Shown here one piece after another: positions 44,900 to 53,640 of a DNA stretch of 64,000 nucleotides. The notes beneath the pieces were generated by a model. It made no database searches. It was not told the origin of the DNA and was given only the letters and a program-made list of their open reading frames with translations. The position numbers were made by a program, and so were the translations under genes. How positions within the stretch are numbered: position 1 is the stretch's first letter; every line of letters begins with the position of its first letter. This stretch comes from Candidatus Kapaibacterium sp. GTDB lineage: Bacteria; Bacteroidota; Ignavibacteria; Kapaibacteriales; UBA4661. The stretch is taken from contig RDXM01000118.1 in the NCBI GenBank assembly GCA_004292595.1, positions 1-64,000 of the forward strand, given 5' to 3'.

Positions 44900-46381
44900 T
44901 TACTTCATCGAATTTTCACCCAGAAACCACGAGGCAAGCGCAGTAATTTCCGAAAACAATGCTCTGTCCTCGCGCACAGGTTCGATGAGGCTTGCAGCTT
45001 CTTTCAATGCTTCTGGCGGTGGGAAATATTTCCCTTGTGCCAAACCTTCTTGAATCAAAAAAGCAAGCTGCGTACAGCATAAAAGCTCGCAGGTAAGAAT
45101 TCCCGCCAAGCGTTCTGTTTGCGCATAGAGTGTTTGTGCGGCTTGGAAGCCCATTGGGACAATATCTTGATTTCCCGCATTCGTCGGCAAGCTGGAAGAC
45201 GCATAATTCCTCGCATTTGCCCGCATTTCTGCCACGAGTGCTGTTGCCGTAAGCTGCACACCCGCCATCCCGCTTGAACGCCCAGGATGGAAGGCAAGCA
45301 GCAATGGCGCATGGCTGGTTTCGGGATTGGTAAGCGCGAAAATATGCCGCTCGGCGAGGTTTCCAGCTTGTGTGAGCGCGTTATTCAGCATATCGGCAGC
45401 AAAGGCAATGTGCTGGGTCATAAAATTTCCGCCGTGCAAAACGGTTAATTCTCTGGAAGTACCGTCATTCCTTGTGTTGAACGGCATTCCATCAATAAAA
45501 GGATTGTCGTCAATACCATTCATTTCTTGTTGAATCATTTCTCGTGCAGAGCGCATCACATCTCGTACCGCGCCTAAAATTTGCGGCGCACAGCGAAGTG
45601 AGTATATCTCTTGCAATGGTCGCGTTTCATCTTCTGCAACCGCATATTTACTTAATTCTTCGGTAATTCTCCGTGCGGATGCTTCTTGCCCAGCGTGTCC
45701 TTTCGCGGCGTGCAGACGAGGATGGAGGCTTGTTTGGCGGCATTGCCACAAGCCCAGTATCCATGCGGTGAGGTCTTCCAAGCGAGCAATCATGCGCTCT
45801 GCGCGGACGAGTGCGAGTGCCGCAAACGCAGTGGAAAAGGATGTGCCATTTACAAGCGCAAGAGCATCGCGCCCCGAAAGCGAGCGTTGATGCGCCTCTG
45901 GCAGGGCTTGAAGCACGTGCGCAAGCGGAATGAGGTCGCCGCTCGCACCAAGCGAACCAACGGCTGGAACGTAAGGCGTGATGCGGCTTTGCAGCACGTC
46001 CGCCAGCAATTCCTTGTACCATTGCGCCGCTTCACGCGAAATTCCCGAATGCCCCTGTGCGACTGTGTGCAGGCGCAAGAGCATCGCAGAGCGCACCACT
46101 GCTTGCGGCAACGCCTCGCCAAATCCCGCGCCTAAGTGCCGAATTAAGCCAATTCCTTGCGCATCGTTATTGCTGGTATCGAAGCGGACGAGCGGTCCAA
46201 AGCCAGTTGTGATGCCGTACACAGGCTCGCCGCGCTCCAGAGCCGCTTGCAATGCGGTTGTGGAGCGTTCGATTGCCGCGAGCGCGTCGGGGCTGAATGC
46301 TACGGACGTCTTGTGCGAAAATGCGGCTTCGTGCAATGCCTCTGGCGTGAGTGTTGGAGCGGGTTTGAGGGTAATGAGCAT
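44900..46381 (-). CDS. Aromatic amino acid ammonia-lyase (HAL/PAL/TAL family)
   Basis: A 493-residue lyase that removes ammonia from histidine, phenylalanine or tyrosine. The self-formed MIO cofactor comes from Ala-Ser-Gly in GSLGASGDLIPLAH. Other family segments are GITTGFGPLVRF, ALVNGTSFS and RPLQEIYSLRCAPQ. The C-terminal active-site segment reads GNQDIVPMG. Histidase has Q-E-D at that place, whereas Phe/Tyr lyases and aminomutases have N-Q-D, so I lean away from histidase. No hut genes are near. The start at 46381 is the only good ATG. Confidence 0.86.
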   Translation of the reverse strand: MLITLKPAPTLTPEALHEAAFSHKTSVAFSPDALAAIERSTTALQAALERGEPVYGITTGFGPLVRFDTSNNDAQGIGLIRHLGAGFGEALPQAVVRSAMLLRLHTVAQGHSGISREAAQWYKELLADVLQSRITPYVPAVGSLGASGDLIPLAHVLQALPEAHQRSLSGRDALALVNGTSFSTAFAALALVRAERMIARLEDLTAWILGLWQCRQTSLHPRLHAAKGHAGQEASARRITEELSKYAVAEDETRPLQEIYSLRCAPQILGAVRDVMRSAREMIQQEMNGIDDNPFIDGMPFNTRNDGTSRELTVLHGGNFMTQHIAFAADMLNNALTQAGNLAERHIFALTNPETSHAPLLLAFHPGRSSGMAGVQLTATALVAEMRANARNYASSSLPTNAGNQDIVPMGFQAAQTLYAQTERLAGILTCELLCCTQLAFLIQEGLAQGKYFPPPEALKEAASLIEPVREDRALFSEITALASWFLGENSMK

Positions 46382-46412
46382 GGTGAGTAAAAAGATGTGC
46401 TACATTGCGCAA

Positions 46413-46420
46413 TATATTTG
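46413..46420 (+). promoter_or_regulatory. Possible -7 element for the RNA methyltransferase gene
   Basis: TATATTTG lies 37 bases before the ATG at 46457, which fits a short leader. I see no TTG at the expected distance upstream, so this call is weaker than those at 26501 and 54589. Confidence 0.35.
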
Positions 46421-46456
46421 CACAAATTTTTCATGGAAAAACGACGAGAGAAAACT

Positions 46457-47314
46457 ATGGATATATCGTGGAAGCCAGACGAAATCACGCTTGTAGAGGA
46501 TGTGCGTATCGCACCATACCGCGCAATGACAAAGGCAGCGCAGTTATATCAAGAGCAGCGCGTGGTCGTCTGCGAGGGCGCGAAAGTGGTGCGGCGCGTT
46601 TTGCAAAGTAGCCTTGCAATGGCTTCATTTCTTGCCACAGAGCGATATTACGAGGAAATGCATGACCTTCTTTCTGCGAAAATTGAGCGTGGCGAACTCG
46701 CCCCAGAGCGGTGTTTCGTCGCCGAGAGAAGCGTGATGAATGCTATTGTTGGCTACAAACTGCACGAGGGCGTTTTGGCAATGGCACACGCGCCCCAAGA
46801 ACAAAACCTGTATGATGAAAGCCGCACCATTGCTCTTCCGGCGGTTCTTTTGAATGGTGTGGTGGATTCGGAAAATATTGGCGCGATTGTGCGGAATTGC
46901 GTTGCCTTTGGGATTCCGTCGCTGATTATTGACGATACCACGAGCAGCCCGTATTTGCGCCGTGCGGTGCGGGTTTCGCTGGGCGCGGTGTTTGGTCTCT
47001 CTGTCTATCGCTCGTTTGATATTTTGACCGACCTCGCTGAACTCAAGCAAACACGCGGCGCACAGGTGATTGTTGCCGAAACGCATCCCAAAGCTCGAAC
47101 TGTGTCTGGGTTTTCATTTCCGCCAAACTATGTGCTGGTGCTGGGAAGCGAGGGCTACGGCTGCTCGGAGAATGTTGTGAGCATTGCCGATGAAATTGTT
47201 TCGATTGCCATGCAACCCAGTCTTCATGCGGACTTTGCGGTAAATTCCTTGAACGTTGCTGCGTCGTCGGCAATCATATTGCACGAGGCGCAAATGGCGC
47301 GAGGCAAGGAATAA
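46457..47314 (+). CDS. TrmH/SpoU family RNA 2'-O-methyltransferase
   Basis: A 285-residue SPOUT-class enzyme that methylates a ribose in rRNA or tRNA using S-adenosylmethionine. Motif 1 is LNGVVDSENIGAIVRNCVAFG, motif 2 VLVLGSEGYGCSENV and motif 3 SIAMQPSLHADFAVNSLNVAASSAIILHE; together they form the trefoil-knot cofactor site. The N-terminal 120 residues are an RNA-binding domain. The conserved motif-3 NSLNV is intact. The exact target cannot be told. It starts divergently from the lyase gene. Confidence 0.92.
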   Translation: MDISWKPDEITLVEDVRIAPYRAMTKAAQLYQEQRVVVCEGAKVVRRVLQSSLAMASFLATERYYEEMHDLLSAKIERGELAPERCFVAERSVMNAIVGYKLHEGVLAMAHAPQEQNLYDESRTIALPAVLLNGVVDSENIGAIVRNCVAFGIPSLIIDDTTSSPYLRRAVRVSLGAVFGLSVYRSFDILTDLAELKQTRGAQVIVAETHPKARTVSGFSFPPNYVLVLGSEGYGCSENVVSIADEIVSIAMQPSLHADFAVNSLNVAASSAIILHEAQMARGKE

Positions 47315-47342
47315 TCAGGCGCACAGACAGTTTTATGGGCGA

Positions 47343-47825
47343 TTATTGATACGGCTTCAAGTTACGATAATCTTTGCCCAGCACCACCGAACAGCGTACA
47401 TACAAGGTAGAATCTATGCGCAGCACCCGCAAGGAATCATCAATACCGAGAGCTTTTGCGGTTTTCATGGCGGAGAGAGAATCGCCAACGCGGTCAATCA
47501 CGAAAGAATGCTGCACGGAAAAGCGGGAGTAGTTGTCAATTTCAACCACGTCGAATCCCGCCGAGCGCAGATAATTCATGGTGCGCCGTGCTACGCCTTG
47601 GTCGCCGCAGCCGTTGAGCAAATTTAATTGGATTTGGTCGCCTTCGCGCACAAGGTCGTCCGACCGCTCAATGATAGGATTGATGGGCGGTGCAAGGCTT
47701 TTATAGACATTCGAGGCAATGAGCAACACCACAAAGCCCACTAGCACCGTCGCGCTGACGGCAATCGTGGTATTGCGCGTGGTAAAAAGCTGGTTCAGTT
47801 TTGTTTGGAGCTTCATAAACGGCAT
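47343..47825 (-). CDS. Membrane-anchored LytR C-terminal domain protein
   Basis: A 160-residue protein with one membrane helix (about residues 20-42) and a periplasmic LytR_C domain: LLNGCGDQGVARRTMNYLRSAGFDVVEID, then IDRVGDSLSAMKTAKALGI and the final strand RCSVVLGKDYRN. In other proteins this domain follows the LytR-CpsA-Psr transferase domain, which is absent here; its role alone is unknown, presumably envelope-related. The start may be three codons downstream (47816). Confidence 0.8.
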   Translation of the reverse strand: MPFMKLQTKLNQLFTTRNTTIAVSATVLVGFVVLLIASNVYKSLAPPINPIIERSDDLVREGDQIQLNLLNGCGDQGVARRTMNYLRSAGFDVVEIDNYSRFSVQHSFVIDRVGDSLSAMKTAKALGIDDSLRVLRIDSTLYVRCSVVLGKDYRNLKPYQ

Positions 47826-47870
47826 TTTCTGACAATGTTTTCCTCAATACCACACAAAGAACCTTCAGTA

Positions 47871-47946
47871 GTGGCACAGACATTCTTGTCTGTGAGCGTT
47901 AGTGCAGGATTCGGGTGGGAAACACAGACAAGAATGTCTGTGCCAC
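47871..47946. repeat. BIME-like inverted pair of GTGG REP units
   Basis: Both units are intact, separated by about 28 bases. It lies upstream of the LytR_C gene and downstream of the aspartic protease gene. Confidence 0.87.
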
Positions 47947-48004
47947 TGAAGCCTGTTTTTATGAGATTGACAGGAGTTCGGTATGGTGTTGAGAATGTGT
48001 TCAC

Positions 48005-48424
48005 TTATTTCAAAATCGTAACCGCAATGTTCGGATGCTTCGGATTGACCGTCATTTCTTGCGCTTTCGTGTCAATCACCACGTCCATTCCTTCGAGCGG
48101 AATCGCGCCCAAAAGAATCTGCTCATCGCCTGGAATCACGACCGCATCAACGGTTGTACGGCGATTCTTGAAGCGGACCTCGATTGGACCAACAATATCC
48201 ACAGGCAACTGCGAACCATCTGCCAAAATTGCAACTTCCTCATCGAGCTTCGGCACACCAAGCTGATGGCGCACGGTTTCGTTTATCGTGAGCATATACG
48301 CGCCCGTGTCCACGAGCGCGCGGACGTTCATGCGGCGCACGTCTGCCATCGGCAGTTGCTCAAAACGAGCGTTGCCCAAATCAATCGCATTGATAAGTTC
48401 AATGTCGGTAAAAATAAGTCCCAT
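48005..48424 (-). CDS. Retropepsin-like aspartic protease, clan AA
   Basis: A 139-residue single-domain aspartic protease-like protein: MNVRALVDTGAYMLTINETV contains the D-T-G catalytic triad, and ILLGAIPLEGMDVVID is the second conserved turn. Such proteins act as dimers, each giving one Asp. Substrates of these short bacterial forms are unknown. No signal peptide. It lies 43 bases downstream of the PPC-domain gene and is likely in its transcript. Confidence 0.87.
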   Translation of the reverse strand: MGLIFTDIELINAIDLGNARFEQLPMADVRRMNVRALVDTGAYMLTINETVRHQLGVPKLDEEVAILADGSQLPVDIVGPIEVRFKNRRTTVDAVVIPGDEQILLGAIPLEGMDVVIDTKAQEMTVNPKHPNIAVTILK

Positions 48425-48467
48425 TTCAGATTCCTTGAAAATTAGTACAAAATGGATTCTTCCGCCC

Positions 48468-49046
48468 TCAACGCGGCTTCACAACAAGCTCTTTGTAGCC
48501 GCTCGCGCTGTCCAATTCACGAGAAAAAACAGCATCTGGCAGCACAGCAAGCAGAATTTCCGCCGTTGTGAACACGCGGCAACCCTTTAACACATGACCG
48601 CCCACCGTGCGCCCTTCGCCATCGGAAACGGCGATATGCAAATGCGAGCCACTTTCCGAACCCAGCATTCCCGTCAACGACACGATTTCAAGCGGTCCTC
48701 GAATTCCTGTGCCATTCGGCTTATTGGCAAAGCGAATAACCGCGTCGCGCAAACTTCCCACGCACGTCAGTATTGATGCCGCTTTTATACCGCGCTCTTG
48801 TACAATCCGCTCCAATTCTTCCTTCACGTCCATATCTGGCGACAAGCGCAACGCAAGCATTTTTGCGGATGATTCGACCACACGCACCGTTGGACGCACG
48901 ATTGGCTGCGGACGAGGTGCCGCGCCTGTTTGTGGCGGTTCATCACTTTGTGCGTTTGCGGAATTGAGCATGATATTGAACATGAAATACAGTATTGCAA
49001 AGTCAGATACTATCAGCTTTTGAGAGGATGTTGTGCTGTTGTGCAT
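48468..49046 (-). CDS. PPC (DUF296) domain protein with a hydrophobic N-terminus
   Basis: A 192-residue protein. Residues about 60-190 form a PPC/DUF296 domain: ALRLSPDMDVKEELERIVQERGIKAASILTCVGSL, GPLEIVSLTGMLG, SHLHIAVSDGEGRTVGGHVLKGCRVFTTAEI. In bacteria the domain often binds a metal through the G-x-H-x-H-type His residues, which are kept here (SHLHI and GGHV). The N-terminus (IVSDFAILYFMFNIMLNSANAQS) looks like a signal peptide, unusual for this family, so the protein may be periplasmic. An ATG closer to the hydrophobic stretch (in FMFNIML) is an alternative start. Confidence 0.82.
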   Translation of the reverse strand: MHNSTTSSQKLIVSDFAILYFMFNIMLNSANAQSDEPPQTGAAPRPQPIVRPTVRVVESSAKMLALRLSPDMDVKEELERIVQERGIKAASILTCVGSLRDAVIRFANKPNGTGIRGPLEIVSLTGMLGSESGSHLHIAVSDGEGRTVGGHVLKGCRVFTTAEILLAVLPDAVFSRELDSASGYKELVVKPR

Positions 49047-49088
49047 GATTTCATCAAGGGTTTGAGAATGATGAGGAACGATGCTTTA

Positions 49089-49142
49089 CAAATATACAAC
49101 CCGCCGAACAACTTGCACAGTTCCAAGTTCTTCGGCGGGTTG
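49089..49142. promoter_or_regulatory. Hairpin next to a TATATTTG element
   Basis: CAACCCGCCGAA and TTCGGCGGGTTG form a 12-bp stem with inner pairs AACTT/AAGTT (49098-49142). On the minus strand it follows secA and is directly followed by TATATTTG (49089-49096), which looks like the -7 element of the PPC gene. It could terminate secA transcripts and at the same time form the upstream part of the promoter. Confidence 0.55.
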
Positions 49143-49157
49143 ATGAAATTGTAACGG

Positions 49158-49181
49158 CGCAGACAAGAGTGTTTGCGCTAC
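49158..49181 (-). repeat. REP-like unit, GTAG subfamily (single)
   Basis: On the minus strand: GTAG followed by CGCAAACA, loop CTCT, TGTCTGCG (seven of eight pairs). It lies between secA and the hairpin at 49098. Confidence 0.6.
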
Positions 49182-49193
49182 TTTCAAGACTTG

Positions 49194-52100
49194 TTATTGC
49201 CGAATACAGCTCTTATGACCCGCCGCACCGCAACAATTCTTGAACTTCTTTGCGCTATCATGCGGACAAGGGTCGTTGCGACCGATTTTTGGTGCCGTGT
49301 TCACGATGGGCGTAGCTTTTACGCCATTCTGCGCGCCGTTGGCAACGTTCGCGCTCACCGCATCCGCTACTTCGTTGATTGCCTCAGCGTTTGCGTAGGT
49401 GTACTGCTCGGCTGATGGGCGCGAGAAGCGCATTGCGTTGGAGCTAATCGTGGTGAAGTTCGGCAACGCGCCTGTTGGTGCGCTTACCGAGACGTTACCA
49501 TGACCGTTGCGACCTTGCTGCTGCTCTTGCGCCGGGAAATAGCGGAACGCGAAATTGAGTGATTCACGGTTGATTTCCTTGATAAGCTCCACGAACAGCT
49601 TGTACGCTTCGCCTTTGTATTCCAAAATCGGGTCTTTCTGCCCATAAGCGCGAAGGTGGATGCCTTCTTTCAATTCATCCATGCCGCGCAAGTGTTCACG
49701 CCACTTTTCGTCAATCGTTTGCAAAATTGCAATGCGTTCAACTTCTGCCATAAACTCGCTTCCGAACATCTGCTCTTTGCGATTATAGAACTCTTCAGCG
49801 ATTGCCAAAATTTTCTCCACGCATTCCTCGCGGCGCAAGGATTTAAGCTCGTTTTGCGTGATTTCAAGGTCAATCAGCAACGTTGTGCGGAGTTCTTCGC
49901 GGAAGTGTTCTACGTCGCCTTCGTCGTGGCAATCGTCGTAGATATCGCCGATAAATTCTTCTGCGTACTCGAAAATTTCACCGCGCATCCGTTCGCCCAA
50001 AAGCGCGTGGCGACGGCGGTCATAGACAACTTCGCGTTGCTGATTCATCACGTTGTCGTACTCCAACAAACGCTTGCGAATGCCGAAGTTATTTTCCTCA
50101 ACCTTCTTTTGTGCGCGTTCCACCGACTTCGTCACCTGATTATGCTCAATCGGTTCGCCTTCAGGAACTTTGAGAAATTGCATCACGCCCGCAATACGGT
50201 CGCCGCCGAAAAGCCGCATCAAATCGTCTTCCAACGACAAAAAGAACTTCGTCGAACCCGGGTCGCCTTGCCGTCCCGCACGACCGCGCAACTGGCGGTC
50301 AATACGCCGTGCCTCGTGGCGTTCGGTGCCAATAATCGACAAGCCGCCTGATTCCTTCACTTTCGGGTGCAGCTTAATGTCCGTACCGCGTCCAGCCATG
50401 TTCGTTGCAATCGTCACTGCGCCCGGCTGCCCCGCTTCTGCAACAATTTCCGCCTCGCGTTGGTGCTGCTTTGCGTTCAAAACGTTGTGCTTTACTTTGT
50501 CGCGGGTGAGCATTTTACTCAGCAATTCAGAAACCTCCACGCTTGTCGTACCAACGAGTATAGCGCGTCCTTTCTCAACTTCGCGCTTGATTTCATCAAT
50601 CACGGCAAAGAATTTCTCGCGTTTTGTTCGATAAATAAGGTCGTTCAAGTCATCGCGGATAATGGCGCGGTTCGTTGGAATCACGCACACATCGAGCTTG
50701 TAGATTTCGTAAAATTCACCCGCTTCGGTTTCCGCCGTACCCGTCATTCCAGCGAGTTTTTTGTAAATGCGGAAATAGTTCTGAAGCGTGATAGTTGCGA
50801 GGGTTTGCGTGTCGCGCTCGACATCCACGCCTTCTTTTGCCTCAATAGCTTGGTGCAAGCCGTCCGAGTAGCGGCGACCTTCCAAAATACGTCCCGTGAA
50901 CTCATCCACGATTTTCACTTTGCCGCCATCCACAACGTATTCCACATCTTTTTCGTAGAGCGAATAGGCGCGTAAAAGCTGCGTTACGGTGTGAATACGG
51001 TCGCTGCGTTCAGCATAGATGCGCATTGCAGAGTCTTTGCGTAAAACGCGCTCTTCGGCGGAAATTTCCTTATCGCCTTCAATCACGGACATTTCTGCCG
51101 CAATATCGGGAATAACGAAAAATTCTTTGTCCGATTGCCCTGAAGTCAAGAATTCACGCCCTTTTTCGGTGAGGTCAATCTGGTGCTGGCGTTCATCAAT
51201 CGAGTAAAAAAGCTCTTCGTCAATCTCACTCATGCGCGTCCCTTGGTCGCGGAGATATTCCAACTCAGTATCGCGCATAAGGCGCATATTATCTGGGTTG
51301 GAGAGCATTTTGGTCAATTTGTTATTCTTCGGCATTCCGCGATACGCACGAAGGAGCGCAATCCCTGCAAGGCGCGTATTTTCTTTGTCCTGCTTGTTGT
51401 CGCCTGTCGGTTGCAAGCCGCGCTCTGCCTCGCCGACAATTTTCGCCACCAAGCGCGATTGCGCATCCACCAAGCGGCGCATGGACGGGTTCATTTCTTC
51501 GTAGCGGTGGTCGCTCTGATGCACGGGACCCGAGATAATAAGCGGTGTTCGTGCCTCGTCAATCAAGACCGAATCCACCTCATCCACGATGCCGAAAAAG
51601 TGTGGACGCTGCACCATATCTTGTGCGTCGCCGACCATGTTGTCGCGGAGATAATCAAAACCAAACTCGTTGTTGGTGCCGTAGGTAATGTCGCACGAGT
51701 ACTCTTTTTGCCGCTCGTCGGGTTCCATATTCGAGGTGATGCAGCCTGTGGTAATGCCGAGAAAATCAAACACGGGAAGCATCCACTCGCGGTCGCGCTG
51801 GGCAAGATAATCGTTTACCGTAATCAGGTGAACACCGCGCTGTGGCAGGGCGTTCAGGTACATCGGCGCAACGCCCACGAGCGTTTTTCCTTCGCCTGTC
51901 GCCATCTCGGAAATTTTTCCTTCGTGAATCACGATTCCGCCCATCATCTGCACGTCGTAGGGAACCATATCCCACACAGCATCGCGCCCAACGATTTTGT
52001 ACTGCTTGCCTTGCATACGGCGGCAGACCTCTTTCACAACGGCGAAAGCCTGCGGCAAAAGCTCGTCCAATGTGTCTTGAATGGTTGCGTATTGCTCATC

Positions 52101-52376
52101 TTCAAGCGTTTTGATTTGGTCGTAGGCATCGCTTATTTCCTCGCCCGTAAGCTGCTCGGTGCGCAGGCGTGTGCGGAGCGCGTCCAATTCTTGCTTAAAT
52201 TCGCTTGTGCGCTCGTCAAGAATGGTACGGAATTCGGCGGTTTTCGCTTTCAATTCCTCGTCGGACAAGGATTTCAGCGTTTCATAGACTTCGTTGATTT
52301 CATCCACGATGGGAAGCATTCGTTTCACGTCTTTATCGTGCTTGCTTCCGAAGACTTTTTCGAGAAATTTTAACAT
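49194..52376 (-). CDS. secA: Protein translocase ATPase SecA
   Basis: A 1060-residue motor that drives proteins through SecYEG. Walker A is GEGKT at 161-165; this is about 55 residues later than in E. coli because of an N-terminal insertion (residues about 45-105, helical), typical of Bacteroidota. DEVDS and DEARTPLIISGP follow, the preprotein cross-linking and helicase-2 domains are complete (NMAGRGTDIKL, RQLRGRAGRQGDPGS). The C-terminus carries a SEC-C zinc-binding tail whose motif reads CPHDSAKKFKNCC, with His where the second Cys normally stands. Confidence 0.97.
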   Translation of the reverse strand: MLKFLEKVFGSKHDKDVKRMLPIVDEINEVYETLKSLSDEELKAKTAEFRTILDERTSEFKQELDALRTRLRTEQLTGEEISDAYDQIKTLEDEQYATIQDTLDELLPQAFAVVKEVCRRMQGKQYKIVGRDAVWDMVPYDVQMMGGIVIHEGKISEMATGEGKTLVGVAPMYLNALPQRGVHLITVNDYLAQRDREWMLPVFDFLGITTGCITSNMEPDERQKEYSCDITYGTNNEFGFDYLRDNMVGDAQDMVQRPHFFGIVDEVDSVLIDEARTPLIISGPVHQSDHRYEEMNPSMRRLVDAQSRLVAKIVGEAERGLQPTGDNKQDKENTRLAGIALLRAYRGMPKNNKLTKMLSNPDNMRLMRDTELEYLRDQGTRMSEIDEELFYSIDERQHQIDLTEKGREFLTSGQSDKEFFVIPDIAAEMSVIEGDKEISAEERVLRKDSAMRIYAERSDRIHTVTQLLRAYSLYEKDVEYVVDGGKVKIVDEFTGRILEGRRYSDGLHQAIEAKEGVDVERDTQTLATITLQNYFRIYKKLAGMTGTAETEAGEFYEIYKLDVCVIPTNRAIIRDDLNDLIYRTKREKFFAVIDEIKREVEKGRAILVGTTSVEVSELLSKMLTRDKVKHNVLNAKQHQREAEIVAEAGQPGAVTIATNMAGRGTDIKLHPKVKESGGLSIIGTERHEARRIDRQLRGRAGRQGDPGSTKFFLSLEDDLMRLFGGDRIAGVMQFLKVPEGEPIEHNQVTKSVERAQKKVEENNFGIRKRLLEYDNVMNQQREVVYDRRRHALLGERMRGEIFEYAEEFIGDIYDDCHDEGDVEHFREELRTTLLIDLEITQNELKSLRREECVEKILAIAEEFYNRKEQMFGSEFMAEVERIAILQTIDEKWREHLRGMDELKEGIHLRAYGQKDPILEYKGEAYKLFVELIKEINRESLNFAFRYFPAQEQQQGRNGHGNVSVSAPTGALPNFTTISSNAMRFSRPSAEQYTYANAEAINEVADAVSANVANGAQNGVKATPIVNTAPKIGRNDPCPHDSAKKFKNCCGAAGHKSCIRQ

Positions 52377-52480
52377 AGAATTTTTGAAGTGAGATGTTTA
52401 TTGTTGAATGCTAAATTTGATGAGAGACTCCTATCAAAGAATGGCCGTGCCACTGAAGACTTTTCTAATCGCTGAGGGCT

Positions 52481-53044
52481 TTACAAAAACGAAATACTCT
52501 GCAAAGCCGCATCAAATGTGTCGCGGAGAGCATCATACTCGTCGGGTGGCGCGGAAAAAGAGAACACAAATACATTTTGCGCATCTTTGGTTTTTCGTAC
52601 CGTAAAAATCTTGCGTATTTTCGTTGTGGAATTGCCCATCATTTGGCGCAGCAGGACATCTTTTGCGGGCGCACCCAAAAACTCGAAATCCCGTGTGGTT
52701 TCTATTGCCCAAGCATCTTCGTAGAATGCGAATGATGTTTGGAGATAGTCCTCCAGCGACGGCAAAAGCAGCATTCCGGCGGCAACTTTGATGTACGTTT
52801 TTGATTGTTTCCGCGCCGCATCATTGCTCAGTTTTGGCGTAATTCCAACACGCAAGGCAGGAAAGAAAACTGGCTCACGGTCAATATACCAATCTTTTGG
52901 CGCAGTGAGCGTGAAATGAAACTGCGCATCATTGAAAATCGTCGCGCTTTGCCCACCGTCAAGCCCCACGAAACCTCGCCCCCACGCCGAAAGCGTGAGA
53001 AGAAGCGTGTGCATAGTCGAGTGGACAATCGTGAGGAATGACAT
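52481..53044 (-). CDS. Hypothetical protein with a PsbP/DUF1795-like pattern
   Basis: A 187-residue protein that I cannot place firmly. After a weak signal-like start comes FNDAQFHFTLTAPKDWYIDRE, and the end is DEYDALRDTFDAALQSISFL. This beginning and end (a beta strand, an aromatic P-x-x-W, and a final T..A..SI.F) resemble the PsbP/MOG1-type fold of small exported proteins. The start codon is next to a heptamer array. The function is unknown. Confidence 0.55.
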   Translation of the reverse strand: MSFLTIVHSTMHTLLLTLSAWGRGFVGLDGGQSATIFNDAQFHFTLTAPKDWYIDREPVFFPALRVGITPKLSNDAARKQSKTYIKVAAGMLLLPSLEDYLQTSFAFYEDAWAIETTRDFEFLGAPAKDVLLRQMMGNSTTKIRKIFTVRKTKDAQNVFVFSFSAPPDEYDALRDTFDAALQSISFL

Positions 53045-53052
53045 ACGTCTAA

Positions 53053-53094
53053 GAAAGGATGAAGGATGAAGGATGAGGGCTGAAGGTTGAAAAT
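53053..53094. repeat. Heptanucleotide array beside a start codon
   Basis: Six 7-base units read on the plus strand: GAAAGGA, TGAAGGA, TGAAGGA, TGAGGGC, TGAAGGT, TGAAAAT. The minus-strand gene starts at 53044, eight bases away, so the array again takes the ribosome-binding-site position. On the minus strand the units match those in valS and at 40625. Confidence 0.7.
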
Positions 53095-53170
53095 CTCACG
53101 CGCTGCACGCGTAAAAAGACGCGCAATATACCATTTTTTGTAAACCTAACCAATTTCAAACCATTCCGTT

Positions 53171-53428
53171 ATGACCACCGCAACACCCGATATATACTTG
53201 TTTTCCGAAGAAATGCTCCGAAAACAACTCGAAACCGCCGATGAAAAACTTGGCTATAAAATTGTTCATTTCTACGTGGATGAGCATGGCGTACTTAGTA
53301 AGACTCCAACAAATGCCACAGAGGTTTTTTATCTCTCGCCGTCGGGCGGGACGCTGCGTGATAAGTCGTTTAATCTCGTAACATACAGTGCGCGGTATGA
53401 TATGTACAAAGGGCTGGGCAGGGCGTAA
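53171..53428 (+). CDS. Small hypothetical protein
   Basis: An 85-residue protein: MTTATPDIYLFSEEMLRKQL, then a strand-rich middle VHFYVDEHGVLSKTPTNATEVFYLSPSGG and a charged end. I do not recognise it. It is independent of both neighbours, and the heptamer array at 53430 begins directly after its stop. Confidence 0.4.
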   Translation: MTTATPDIYLFSEEMLRKQLETADEKLGYKIVHFYVDEHGVLSKTPTNATEVFYLSPSGGTLRDKSFNLVTYSARYDMYKGLGRA

Positions 53429-53429
53429 G

Positions 53430-53527
53430 AGAAGGATGAAATATGAATTTTGAGGAATGAATTTTGAGAGATGAATTTTGAGGAATGAATTTTGAGGAAT
53501 GAATTTTGAGAGATGAATTTTGAGAGA
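53430..53527. repeat. Long heptanucleotide array, 14 units
   Basis: Fourteen consecutive 7-base units, mostly TGAATTT alternating with TGAGGAA or TGAGAGA. It is the longest array in the window. It lies between the small gene at 53171 and the rpsD terminator. Confidence 0.82.
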
Positions 53528-53577
53528 TGAAGCGCGAAAGCGTTATCATTGCTTGCCTTCAAGGATTTCCCAATAGC

Positions 53578-53619
53578 AAAAAAGGCTGCTTTGCCAAAAT
53601 AGTGCAAAGCAGCCTTTTT
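53578..53619. terminator. Bidirectional terminator downstream of rpsD
   Basis: A stem of at least 14 pairs (AAAAAGGCTGCTTTGC with its complement) around CAAAATAGT has A- and T-runs on its two sides. rpsD and the gene at 53171 converge on it. Confidence 0.85.
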
Positions 53620-53640
53620 CTTGATTCAATTTCGCAAAGA

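Noticed and set aside
52437-52456. A possible REP remnant (AATGGCCGTGCCACT) just before secA.
   Set aside because: Only half of one arm is recognisable and the hairpin is lost, so it was not listed as a feature.
53430-53527. Considered as a CRISPR-like array.
   Set aside because: The units are seven bases with no spacers. It is a simple tandem repeat.
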